64,000 bases of DNA, taken from positions 1,446,001 through 1,510,000 of the forward strand of contig VICG01000016.1 of NCBI GenBank assembly GCA_008692225.1, read 5' to 3'. The notes under the pieces are model-generated. The model ran no database searches, was not told the origin of the DNA, and saw nothing but the letters and a program-made list of their open reading frames with translations. The DNA is from Monilinia fructicola. Taxonomy: Eukaryota > Ascomycota > Leotiomycetes > Helotiales > Sclerotiniaceae. The position numbers and the translations under genes are program-made. Shown piece by piece: positions 1 to 10,129 of the stretch. The first letter of the stretch is position 1; each line of letters starts with the position of its first letter.

Positions 1-1661
1 TTGCACCCATACTGATGCCCGAGGAAAGCCAAAAGTCTACACGATTAGCGATGTTAACGTTCCTACGTTCATTAAGTGCACTGCAGTCACGAATGAGTAT
101 GGCCATCGAGATGCTTGAGTATGTACGACAAGCTTCCGGCCCCGGTTTACTTGCTGCCTACTGGATTTCGTCCCAACTAATAGAGTTTACTGCATCTAAG
201 AACGAGGAAATGGATGAATTTTTTGAGTCAACACTCCTCGCTCCCGATGACTATTCAATCGCGAGTCGAGATTTGTATACATACTCTATATCAGTATTAT
301 CCAGTGAAGACGAAAATGTGGACCCGCGAACAAAAGCTATCGCGCTAGAAGTTGTCTCTAATTCGGCCCACCGCTTAAAGGAAGATTTTCGAGTAGAACT
401 TGTGGATATACTATACCCAATTTCGCAACTCCTAGGTTCGCCTAACAGTGATCTAAGAGAGCGCGCTACTATTTGTCTTAACGTACTCGCAAAAGCTTGT
501 GGATACCCAAGCACTCGAGAACTCATCGTGGAGAACGTTGATTACATGGTGAACGCAATTTCATTGCGGTTGAATACATTTGATATATCACCTCAAGCTC
601 CACAGGTTCTCATAATGATGATTCGACTTACGGGACCTTCGTTACTTCTTTATCTCGACGATGTGGTATCTTCTATCTTTGCCGCTTTGGACAATTTCCA
701 TGGCTACCAGGGATTGGTAGAAGGCCTATTTGCTGTGCTTGGAGAGATTGTAGAGACTGGTGCTCAATCTTGCCAATTACAACTGACTGATGTATCAGTT
801 GTTGATATCACGAAATCTATGACTCCCGTTCTTACACTCACTAGTATCGTTCAAACTATTGAGAAGCAGCGTCGAAGGGCTACATCTGATAAAGATATCG
901 TACCTGATGACTTCCCGCGAGAGCCATGGAAAAGTGCGTCTACACTACTGGATGAGATGGGCGAGACTGGTGAAAACAATACAGACGGATCCAACGAAGA
1001 AACAGAGACACAAAAGGCACCGACAGCAAAAACCTACACGATGGTTCAGAGCATTATTCGACTCTGCCAGCATTATCTTACAAACCCATCCCCAACATTA
1101 CGCATAAGACTTCTGGGCCTAATCAACACGTCCTCCGCTGCGTTACGAAGTGACCAGGAAAGCTTCCTACCCCTTGTCAACGATATATGGCCTGTAGTAA
1201 TAGATCGACTTCACGATAAGGAATCATTTGTCGCCATTGCAGCTGCAGACTCAATTGCCACCATATGCAGATGTGCTGGTAGCTTTCTTACCACGAGAAT
1301 CGCCGTGCAGTGGCCCCGTTTAATGAATTTAGCCAGAAAAACAAGAGCCGATATGTTGGCCGAAAAATCTGGATCAAGCGGTCGTGGGATATACTCGCAG
1401 GTAGCGCAGATGTGGGAGAGTATGGTAAAGCTTTTGATAGCTGCAGTGGAGTGTACGGGAGTGAATGATGAAGCATTCGATGATGTTTTGGATCTTCTGG
1501 CAAGTATCCTGCCGCACAGAAGGGATGTTCGTGAGTCATTGTCATCTGTGAACGCCGATGCGGTTTGGTTAGTATTGCAGGCTGATGTGAGCCATGAAGT
1601 TAAGATACCTTCACTCGACGAGTACTTATTCCGGACCCCTGGACCCTTCATAATAGTTTAG
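1..1661 (+). CDS. TTI1: TTI1, TELO2-interacting protein 1 (3' part)
   Basis: This is the C-terminal part of a HEAT-repeat protein. The frame is open to the left edge, so the gene starts outside the window, and the ATG at 15 is internal. The family (Tti1, partner of Tel2 and Tti2) forms the TTT co-chaperone that helps mature PIK-related kinases such as TOR, ATM/Tel1 and ATR. Support: alpha-helical HEAT-like text throughout, with family-like segments around residues 155-185 of the visible part (a CGYPS..LIVEN.DYMVN-type motif) and a conserved block ending near VDEAFDDVLDLL. The visible part is about 550 residues, against roughly 1000 or more for full fungal Tti1. No frameshift or intron is seen here. 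It faces eIF5 tail to tail. An uncharacterised HEAT protein is the alternative, but the match looks specific. Confidence 0.8.
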   Translation, partial: APILMPEESQKSTRLAMLTFLRSLSALQSRMSMAIEMLEYVRQASGPGLLAAYWISSQLIEFTASKNEEMDEFFESTLLAPDDYSIASRDLYTYSISVLSSEDENVDPRTKAIALEVVSNSAHRLKEDFRVELVDILYPISQLLGSPNSDLRERATICLNVLAKACGYPSTRELIVENVDYMVNAISLRLNTFDISPQAPQVLIMMIRLTGPSLLLYLDDVVSSIFAALDNFHGYQGLVEGLFAVLGEIVETGAQSCQLQLTDVSVVDITKSMTPVLTLTSIVQTIEKQRRRATSDKDIVPDDFPREPWKSASTLLDEMGETGENNTDGSNEETETQKAPTAKTYTMVQSIIRLCQHYLTNPSPTLRIRLLGLINTSSAALRSDQESFLPLVNDIWPVVIDRLHDKESFVAIAAADSIATICRCAGSFLTTRIAVQWPRLMNLARKTRADMLAEKSGSSGRGIYSQVAQMWESMVKLLIAAVECTGVNDEAFDDVLDLLASILPHRRDVRESLSSVNADAVWLVLQADVSHEVKIPSLDEYLFRTPGPFIIV

Positions 1662-1975
1662 CATAATGATATCACCTTGTCTATAATTAGAATCACAAGA
1701 TCGCATAATTTCTTCATAGGGATTTCTTAATTAATGAAAGAGCGGAATTTATTTTCTTGTTTGTGAGCACAAGTGCAACTTTTTTTTGTTATACTAAGAA
1801 CCAAAACCAAAAATGAAAGTAGAGGCCAGCCAATAAACGATCTTTGAAAAGTATCAGGGCTTGAGCACGAGTCCATAATACTTTAATTGATGTGAAGGCC
1901 TGACAGTAAGACTATCTAAGACAGAAACTCAAAAATGAAAGAAAACACGCTATGTAAATCCGCCAAAAGGCCCCT
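1662..1975. other. Intergenic, convergent 3' ends
   Basis: Gap of 314 bases between the convergent ends of TTI1 and eIF5. AT-rich with short T and A runs; presumably both 3' UTRs. No ORF or repeat of note. Confidence 0.6.
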
Positions 1976-3322
1976 TTATTCGGACTCCTCATCATCGCTC
2001 TCAGCCTCGGCCAACCATTTCAAGAACTCATCTGCTGACTTGCGAACTTTCTTGCTTACAGCAAGGTCATTAGTATACTTCTTGCTAGCTTTGGTACCCC
2101 ATTTGGTGAGAACTTCTTCGGTGAGGAGATCTTGATCATAGAGGACCATGAGCACCTTCGATGTTTTCTCATAGAATTCAGGGTTCTTCTGACCGCGTTG
2201 GCCAATGAACTTTTCAATTCCACCTAGAAGAGCCTTTTCGTGCTTCTCAGAAGTCACGATCTGCAACAAGATTAGTATTGATACAAATTAGCCAAGAACA
2301 ATGTGGGTGCTTACGTTTTTGAGCATTCCTGCTCGCTTTGGAATTTGCTTCACGATGTTCTCATCAAAGAGTGTGAGAGCGAGGACGACAAGTGTGCGGT
2401 GCTTTGCCTCAATTCCCAATTCCTTTGCCTTTAGATAGATCTCAAGATCGTCTACCTTACTGACGTCACCTTTCTCAGCTGTCTGTTCTTCGATCCAGTT
2501 TGCGAGCTGATCGTAAGTGGAATTTCCACCACCTTCTTCATCATCGTCCTCCTCTCCACCACCGCCGCCCAAGACGAGTTTTTGCTTGAGATCATCAGGG
2601 AGTTGTTGTTGACGTGCCTTGATAGCCTCTGGGGACATGTCAACAGCCCAATCATCGTCTTTGACTTCGGTAGACTGCTGAAGCTCTTCTGCTTGACGAA
2701 CGAGCTCATCATCACTTGGCGCATCAAGTGCGACATCGCCATTGCCATTGCCATTGTTGTCGTTGGATCCATTTTCAGATGCATTCTCGCTTCCACTACC
2801 ATTTCCGTTCTCTTTGGCTTCACCCTTGTCTGCCTTGGCCTTACGAGCCGCCTTCTTTTCTGCTTTGTCTTTCTTGTTCTTCTTAGATGGTTGGTTCTTC
2901 AATATGAAGCCGCTCAACTTGAGTCGGGGGTCGACCAATGAGCGTTTTCCGCATGCCTTGCAATCCAATACGATGTTGCCATCCTTGAAGATTACTTCCG
3001 TTTCAGGGTTCTTGCACTCCTTGCAGAGCACGAACTTATTGATGAAACCATCCAAATAATCCTGCAATTTGCTTGCTTCGTGAGCACCGTTGATGATCCA
3101 ACGATCATCGGCAGGATTGGTGTTGGTTTGAGCTCCGAGCTCGAAGCCGAAATACTTGATAACATACGCTCCTGGGCGGGCTAGAGAATTGGCGATGCTG
3201 GTGAGGTTGACGATGACGGTCTTGATTCCGTTACCTTTTCCCTCAATTTTTGATTGGATCTTCTCCATCTTGTATCTGTAGAAGTTATCCTTGACATCGC
3301 GACGGATATTGACGGTAGCCAT
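1976..3322 (-). CDS. TIF5: Translation initiation factor eIF5
   Basis: Two exons on the minus strand: 3322-2315 and 2260-1976. The 54-bp intron (2314-2261) starts GTAAGC, has a TACTAAT branch site and ends GCAG, phase 0. The protein has 430 residues, close to the usual eIF5 length. eIF5 is the GTPase-activating protein for eIF2 in the 43S complex. N-terminal domain: FYRYKM with Arg16 at the place of the yeast catalytic Arg15, then KYFGFELGAQT. A zinc ribbon follows with Cys100, Cys103, Cys121 and Cys124. The middle is a charged Lys/Glu/Asn/Ser linker (about 145-215). The C-terminus is a W2/HEAT domain ending in acidic and aromatic boxes (EFLKWLAEAESDDEE), which in the family bind eIF2-beta and eIF3c. 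The start is the first ATG of the conserved frame. Confidence 0.97.
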
Positions 3323-3963
3323 GATTGCTGATAGGGAGCTTGAGTCGAAATATTTATTTTCGTGAAATTTAAGGGGTGCAGATATTTGTTAAACAATCTG
3401 AGGATCTGAGATATAACATGCAGGAAAGTTTTTGACTTCCTAGAGGAGCAAAGACGGTCGAGATTGGTGAAATTTGCTTAGTGGTTACGGGAACATTCGA
3501 ATCGTGGATGGTAATACTTAGCCGTTGGAGCTGAAGTAAGAACTACAAGGTTTCCGCGGTATGCGAAATGGTTGCAGCTCGAGAGGCGGCTGATGTCTGA
3601 GGTCGTTGGCGTTGGGTGTGAGATACATATAACGCAAATGTATCACTGTACGTGCTGATAGCTTTGGTTGAAGATTGCAAGGGAAGAATGTCCTTGTTTG
3701 CAAAGAGGAAAAAGCTCGAGTCCCTCCTCAAGTTCTTTTCGTTCTTGGGATCAAAGTTGTCTCTGACGGGTGGAAGGGCGAAAAGCAAGATGGCAGCTTG
3801 ACTTATTCTTGAAGTTGTTAGATGTATGCTCTGTTGTTTAAGTTTGAGGGAAAATGAGGCAGTAGAGAGAGTGGTCCGTACCTGTCCTTAAATATATTTG
3901 CTAATTAGAAAGGATCTTCAATAAATGCAATCTTCTTCTATTGTCGATTGTTGATATGTGTTT

Positions 3964-3995
3964 TTTGTTTGTTTGTTTGTTTGTTTGTTTGTTTG
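3964..3995. repeat. TTTG tetranucleotide microsatellite
   Basis: About eight perfect TTTG units upstream of eIF5. Confidence 0.9.
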
Positions 3996-4203
3996 TATGT
4001 ATGAGTGAAAGAAGGAGGAAGGAAGATGAGAAAATGGATTGTTGTGTGTGTGTGTGAATGTGTGTGAGTGAAAAGAAGGTTTGAAAGAATTTGTGAATTA
4101 AAAAGGTTTCGGGTATGAATGATTTGATGAAAAACTAGCCCTGTCGTAAAAAAAAGGTAAGAGAAATGAAGCTAAGAAAAGGTAAGTGCCGATACATCAT
4201 GAA

Positions 4204-4620
4204 TATAAGAGTACTATAAAAAATTAATAGCTTTATACGCTAGTTGATCTATTGATTTTCTATATATATATATATATAAATATATATAATATAAGTTAAT
4301 AATAGTTAATAATAATTAATTTTATTAAAATAAGATTATTAAAAAGATATAATTATAATAATTTTAATATTTATTTAAAATCAAGTAGATAATATTATAT
4401 TTTAAAGTACGTATTAGTATTATATTATAAAGGTTTATTAGACTTTAATAATTTAATATAGAATATCAATATCTTAATATTATATATATTTATTTAATAA
4501 TATATTCTATAAGTAATTAAATACTATAAACTATATACTATAAACTATAAGTTATAAACTACTAATCATAAGCTATAAATTATAAACTACTAATTATAAA
4601 CTACAAATTATAAATTCTAG
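4204..4620. repeat. Short AT-rich island
   Basis: About 400 bases of almost pure A/T with a TA run at 4262-4290 and repeated ATAAACTA-type words at 4520-4615. There is no ORF. It resembles the decayed repeat DNA at 46.5-47.0 and 51.8-56.1 kb; the origin is inferred. Confidence 0.7.
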
Positions 4621-4872
4621 TACATATTTCGCTGAATCTGCCAATTGTCTACTCCAGAATTGCACGTGCTGCAGTTTCTCATTCAGAGTCAATCCCACTC
4701 ACTCACACATTTTCAGAATCATCCTACTCAAATCCTGAATACTCATAACCTCCCTCAATTCTCGTCCCTTTCCCTTCCCTTCCTTTCCTTTCCCTCCCCT
4801 CCCCGTCCCGTCCCGTCCCGTTCTTTGCCATCTCTTCCCCTCCTTCCTTTCTATCCCTCTATCATTACCAAC

Positions 4873-6714
4873 ATGGCTTTTTAAGAATGTTGATTACTCT
4901 CTTTACCTCGTGACGGATTCTACTCCTGCTATACTTGGTAATAGAGACCTTGTTGAGATTGTAGAAGCCGCAATCCGTGGAGGCGTTACTATAGTCCAAT
5001 ATCGAGACAAAGTCAGCGATACAGCTGCTCTCATTGCCACTGCCAAAAAGTTACATACCGTCACTCAAAAATACAAAGTACCGCTTCTAATCAATGATCG
5101 AATCGATGTTGCTCTTGCCGTTGCATGTGAAGGTGTACATATTGGTCAAGATGATATGGGTAGGTTTCTCTCATGACCAAGGTGATATGTTTCTCTCGCT
5201 CTTCATGTTCCTAACTCCATTCTAGACCTGAGTACTGCGAGAGTATTGTTGGGTAAAGATGCAATCATCGGAGTAACAGTATCCAATATCCAGGAAGCTT
5301 TGACGGCATCTGCAACGGGTGCAGATTACCTGGGGATAGGCACCATGTTTGCCACACCAACGTAAGCATGTATTATTATGATTATTATTAGCTCAGATGG
5401 AGGAATTGGTATTGAAAAGTTAACGGAGTTCAAGTGATGCTCTCTTTACTAGACAATGTTACAATACACACACAACCTTGTTTGATAGCAACAAATCTTT
5501 TTAATCAAATTCCAGTCTTGATCTGAATTGCACACGACAATGGGACGGACACTGATGGATATCAAAATAGAAAAACCAACACCAAGGACATTATTGGAAC
5601 TGCTGGCACGAAGGAAATCCTCGATTTTTTGCACAAATCAGGGAGTCAAGTGCGAACTGTGTCAATAGGAGGCATCAATTCATCAAACTTGCAGCGTGTC
5701 TTGTATCAGTCTGCAGCACTAGGGAAGCGGCTTGATGGTGTCGCTATCGTTAGTGCCATTATCGCAGCACAGGATGCCGAAAAGGCTGCCAGCGAGCTTT
5801 CCCAACTCATATGGACACCGCCTCCATTTGCTTCAGCACATTTGCCAAATGATCAAACGAAGAAAGACCCCCAAGAACTTTTGTTGCAGGTTCCAGGTGT
5901 CATAGCAGGGGTCGCTAATAAAACCCCTTTATCTCATAACATGACCAATCTCGTAGTACAGAACCTCGCGGCCAATGTTGCTCTGGCAATCGGAGCCTCA
6001 CCTATCATGGCAAATTATGGAGAAGAGGCTGCTGATCTTGCAAGACTCGGTGGAAGCTTGGTCATTAATATGGGGACAGTTACCCCAGAAGGTATACAAA
6101 ATTACTCAGAGGCCTTGAGGGCATACAATAAGGAAGGAGGACCTGTTGTACTTGATCCGGTAGGATGTGGGGCCACTGCCGTAAGACGATCAGCAGTCAA
6201 GGCACTTCTGGCTAGCGGTTATTTTGATGCCATCAAAGGAAACGAGGGAGAAATCAAGACAATATCTGGATCACTCACTCAACAGCGAGGTGTGGACAGT
6301 GGTGAGAGTACATTAAGTCCCATGGAGAAAGCAATAATCGTACGCGATTTAGCATTAAGGGAGCGGAATGTAGTGGTAATGACTGGGGCGATTGATATTT
6401 TGAGTGATGGAGTACGTACTCTAGCAGTTTCGAACGGACATGAAATTCTGGGTAGGATTACGGGGAGTGGCTGCGTTTTAGGCACCATCATCTCAGCAAT
6501 GTTGGCCGTCAATCGCGGAGACAAGCTTCTGGCTGTACTCTCAGCATTACTTCACTATGAGATCGCAGCTGAAATAGCAGCTACAAGAGATGATGTGAAA
6601 GGTCCGGGTACATTTGTTCCGGCGCTGATTGATGAGTTATACATTATACAGAAAGCAAACTCTCACGGTGATTTGCGATGGTTGGAAAGAGCGAGAGTAG
6701 AAGCTATAGTATAA
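4873..6714 (+). CDS. THI6: Bifunctional thiamine phosphate synthase / hydroxyethylthiazole kinase (THI6), apparent frameshift at start
   Basis: Exons 4873-5159, 5226-5361 and 5571-6714; introns of 66 and 209 bp. The protein would have about 521 residues, normal for fungal Thi6. The N-terminal half is a ThiE-type TIM barrel joining HMP-pyrophosphate and thiazole phosphate (IVQYRDK, NDRIDVALAV, VHIGQDDMD, YLGIGTMF, VSIGGI). The C-terminal half is ThiM-like kinase (SHNMTNLVVQN, ANYGEEAADLA, LDPVGCGAT, KGNEGEI, TGSGC). The conserved frame runs back through a YSLYLVTDS segment, but the only suitable ATG (4873) is out of frame by one base: after Met-Ala-Phe it meets TAA in a five-T run at 4878-4882. 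With four T's the start joins the conserved frame and the exon sum is divisible by three. No TPP-riboswitch core was seen in the leader or introns. Confidence 0.93.
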
Positions 6715-6979
6715 TCACTCTAGAATGAATCTATGACATTGGTTTTATCTTGTACCTTCATGAAATTTCAGCTGCTGATGTGTAATTTACTTTTCCGAAG
6801 GAACCCCTTCACCCGGAAAGAGACGCTACTTCGGCACGCGAACACGCTCCGGTCCATTAGCTTAGCTTAGCTCCACATCACCTGGGCTTATATACCCCAC
6901 TACCCCAGAATATACAATTAGCACCGCCGACAAGCAAACAAAGCCAAGTATACTAGGCATTTCTACGCATCTCATAAAC

Positions 6980-8023
6980 ATGATAGACCACGTAGGAAAG
7001 CGTCTACGTAAGTATATATGTCTCTATCATAGTCAGCCCTCACAAGCTCACGCAACCCAGACAGGCCCGCCCTCTTGTTCGTTACGACAACCTGCTACCC
7101 ACATCCCTCCCCCTTCTCTCCCATCACTAACCTCTTTCCCAAAAAGTATTTGCGACGTTCAAGAGAGATTTCGCAAAACAATCTGGGAATATGAGAAAGT
7201 GTGCGTTCATTACCTCCCAAGCTCGAGATCCACCACTAACCTTCATCTCCAAGCATCACCACAACACAAAAAATGATCAAAGCAAGCGACATCCTCCACA
7301 TCCCCATCTTTGTTACGACGCAGAACCGCGCGCGATTAGGCGAGACATGTGCTGAGCTTCGTATCCCCAATGCTGTTGAGCATGCGGATAAGACGGTTTT
7401 TAGCATGGTACGTGAAGTTTATAACCAATGTAGAAGATATACGGACCACGAAGTTGGAGCTTCGTACCGCCATATCTGACTTCTAGCTAACTCGGAAGTC
7501 TCATGTAGTGGATCCCCTCCATATCCCGACATTTCAACTCTGCAACCCCATCTGAAGTAATCATCGTGGGCATCGAATCCCATATCTGCGTTACACAGAC
7601 GGCTTTAGATTTGCTAGCCAATGGCCACAAAGTAGGATCCACTTCTTGCAAAACCTAAGGATACTAAAACATGACGGCAGGTATATGTGTTAGCCGATGG
7701 AGTAAGTAGCTCTAATCCGCAAGAAATACCTATAGCGCTTGATCGGTTGAGAGCCGCCGGAGCTATTGTGACGACTTCAGAGTCTATTCTGTATGAAGTT
7801 ATGGGTGATGCTAGGTATGTAGATTACTCTCGTTGAGACACACAGTTCAAGCTAATTCTTCTAGTATTCCCGAGTAAGTGACTTGAAAAATTCATTTCCC
7901 TGTGATGTAGTTCCAAGTTTGGTTAACAGTCACTTTTGTAGGTTCAAGGCGATTGCTACTCTCGTGAAGGAATCTTCGGCGAGTACAAAGGATGTGATGA
8001 GCACTCTTCTTAGTAAAATGTGA
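6980..8023 (+). CDS. Isochorismatase-family hydrolase (ISOC1/2-like)
   Basis: Proposed exons: 6980-7011, 7147-7200, 7254-7407, 7509-7631, 7681-7814, 7865-7873 and 7942-8023, giving 195 residues, the usual size. The family has a cysteine-hydrolase fold; most fungal members have no known substrate. Seen: the nucleophile-fold Asp in [27 protein letters not shown], then [17 protein letters not shown], which holds the expected catalytic Cys, and [12 protein letters not shown]. Exon 6 is only 9 nt and is needed to read SIPEFK. Exons 2-7 fit strongly. Exon 1 is doubtful: the splice that keeps frame uses GTATAT at 7012 instead of the better GTAAGT at 7008, and the hydrophobic strand normally just before CDVQ is missing. 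A small sequence loss near 7140-7150 or a misread exon 1 is possible. The unspliced frame is also open from 6980 to 7200. Confidence 0.88.
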
Positions 8024-8335
8024 AAGAGATATCCGGAGAATGCACAAACATATATGGTTGGAGATACTACATTTTTTGATTAAAATTATCTTTGAACGCC
8101 GAGTCAACTACATAAATATTACTCCACATGATTTACTCAGATTACGTGCTTTTTTCAATCACACATCAGAAATCTGTGGATGTGGCTGACCGCCTTTGGT
8201 TTGCTGGCATTCATCCATGCAAAAGCTGAAGCACCGCCAACAGGATTCGAAGATCTTGGAATAGTTGTAATCAGTTTAGTGCTCTTCTGCTCATCCAAAC
8301 TTACTTTCTTTGATTCCCAACGAAGCTGTTGTTTG
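8024..8335. other. Intergenic, convergent
   Basis: 312 bases between the convergent isochorismatase and 8336-10129 genes. The small minus-strand ORFs (7892-8107 and 8155-8400) overlap real exons or UTR and look like chance. Confidence 0.6.
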
Positions 8336-10129
8336 TCAGTTCCGTTGGCCTGATCCTTTTCGTTTGAGATCAGCCATCGATCGTGAAGGAGCCGGTTCAT
8401 AAGCTGCGCCTGTTCTTGTTCCCGAAGACGATGAATGACTTGCAGCTGAAGTCGACGGCGATGAGATGGATCTCGATGGTTTCAGGACCTTCATACTGCG
8501 ACCTCCACGTACCGCTCTTTGATATCCACTCGTAGAATCGCTATTGTGATCAGAAGTCAAGGGGGTACTACCTTGTCTCCATGATCCCCAAGTCCCCACC
8601 GGCGTTTCGCGTTTAGGATTGTTGATTGTATTCATGGACTCGACTTTGTCTGCATCGGTCACCCTTTGATCTGATTTGTATAGCCCTTCAGAGTCTGAGG
8701 AATTATCGTTGCCCTTCATTGAAACATCGGGTTCGGATGTGGGAGCATTACCTTGGACGGACGAGGATGAGATAGTGGTAGAGTTGATTTGTGATTTTGC
8801 AAGGCCTTCGGATTGGATATCTGAGTTCACTGGCTTGACATGATCACCACGTGACTTGTCAACTACATCACTTGAGCCGGTAGCGCTGGTCTTGGATCGC
8901 TGTTCACTAGGAGTAAAAGGGAGAGCCGTTGCTTTGAGCTCATTCTTCTCAGGTGGAATATTGGTGACGCACAAATGCTTGAAGAGAAGTTCATTCTCGG
9001 GCCGTACAAATGGTACAGATAGTTTATTACGATCATTGCCGAAGAGTGTCATGAGATTCTGTGAGAAAAGGACATCTGCATTATGCGCACGGAGGGTATC
9101 ACTACCAATAAATACGCGTATGGTTTTCTTGAGATCAGAAGCGGATCGTTGATTCATTCCAACTACCTCAAAATCAGCTGTAAGAGTGGGTAATTGAGGA
9201 CCAGGACTATTTGATCTGGACGATGGTTGTGTTATGATTGCCTCCGGGAGATAGACGGGTAGCCTGATCATGTAGCGTCCCTTGGCAGGATCCTTTTGTA
9301 TTTGGTTTGTCAAGCCAAGCTCTTTCACAAGCGAATAGTCAAGGACAGATTTCTGTGAACCTGTACAAATATCGGCATAGAGGAGTGCACTGTGGGAGAA
9401 ATTGACCGTAAGCCAGCATCTGATAATAGAGGGTACTGATCCCAGGATGAATAGACCTGGAGGAGGGTCCGGTGTTTCCATGGGCGAATCATCGTCTGGG
9501 TCGCCGATCATAAAATTGGTATCCAAACCTAGACTACTTGTGCGCCCAGAAGGAACAGAATGGGTCGAGTGAACAGAATGTCCAGCCGAGCTATGTCTTC
9601 CATCCGACTTATGCGATGAAGAGCGTTCTGTCATAGGGTGACTCCCAAACCCACTGGTCGGGCGAATGGGCCCATATTCCCCTGATGACCTTGAAGCTTG
9701 TGCCCAATGTGACCCCTGTAGAGCGCTGACATCAAAGCGTACGCTATTTGCTCTTGAAGCACCTCTACGAACAGGTTCTTCGTCATTGTCTAGATGAAGA
9801 CTACCAAGCAGGTTTTGCTCTTCTTCGTCGTCAAAATCGTCGAAAACATCGGTGGGTGAGTTGTTAACGGGACCTATCGTTTTAACTTGTTAGCCTAATC
9901 AATTTTATGAGAATTGAATCTATAACGTACCATGCTGGGGAGTGCCACTCAGAATGCCAGGAAACGGAGAGTTTGTACCCCAGACAGACTTCAGGGCAGC
10001 ATCATCGGCTTGGCGCTTCTCCAATCTCATGATACGGTCGGAATGGTTGATTTGCACAGCTTGTACATGCTTCACGTCCATTTGAACATGATATAGTTCT
10101 TCTCGAGAAGCCGGGATCTGTGAATCCAT
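8336..10129 (-). CDS. Conserved unknown protein with possible retropepsin-like domain
   Basis: Two exons on the minus strand, 10129-9931 and 9873-8336 (57-bp intron, phase 1), 578 residues. The start is the first ATG of exon 1. I do not recognise a named family. Residues 1-65 look helical or coiled (SREELYHVQMD.., RIMRLEKRQADD). An acidic, low-complexity stretch follows. From about residue 185 a compact domain reads CWLTVNFSHSALLYADIC, then TGSQKSVLDYSLVKELGL, and later IRVFIGSDTLRAHNADVLFS. This order (strand, D-x-x-T-G, helix with LVKELGL, then an FIGSD..L..HNADV block) recalls retropepsin or Ddi1-like aspartic proteases, but with DICTG instead of D-T/S-G. The last third is Ser/Thr-rich, with basic SRSMADLKRKGSGQ at the end. 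Any protease activity is inference. Confidence 0.75.

Larger units (their letters stand above)
3323..4872. other. Intergenic, eIF5/THI6 divergent region
   Basis: About 1.55 kb between the divergent starts of eIF5 and THI6. Short ORFs at 3518-3788 have no recognisable protein features. Contents: a TTTG microsatellite (3964-3995), TG-rich sequence near 4045-4075, an AT island (about 4204-4620) and a long pyrimidine tract (about 4765-4830) just before THI6. Such CT-rich tracts are common upstream of filamentous-fungal start sites. Confidence 0.6.

Noticed and set aside
3518..3788. Small genes at 3518-3703 and 3543-3788
   Set aside because: Overlapping short minus-strand ORFs upstream of eIF5 with no protein-like composition; probably leader sequence.
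5362..5570. TPP riboswitch in the long THI6 intron
   Set aside because: The CUGAGA and ACCUGAU-type core motifs are absent. Fungal TPP switches are known mainly in THI4 and NMT1 type genes.
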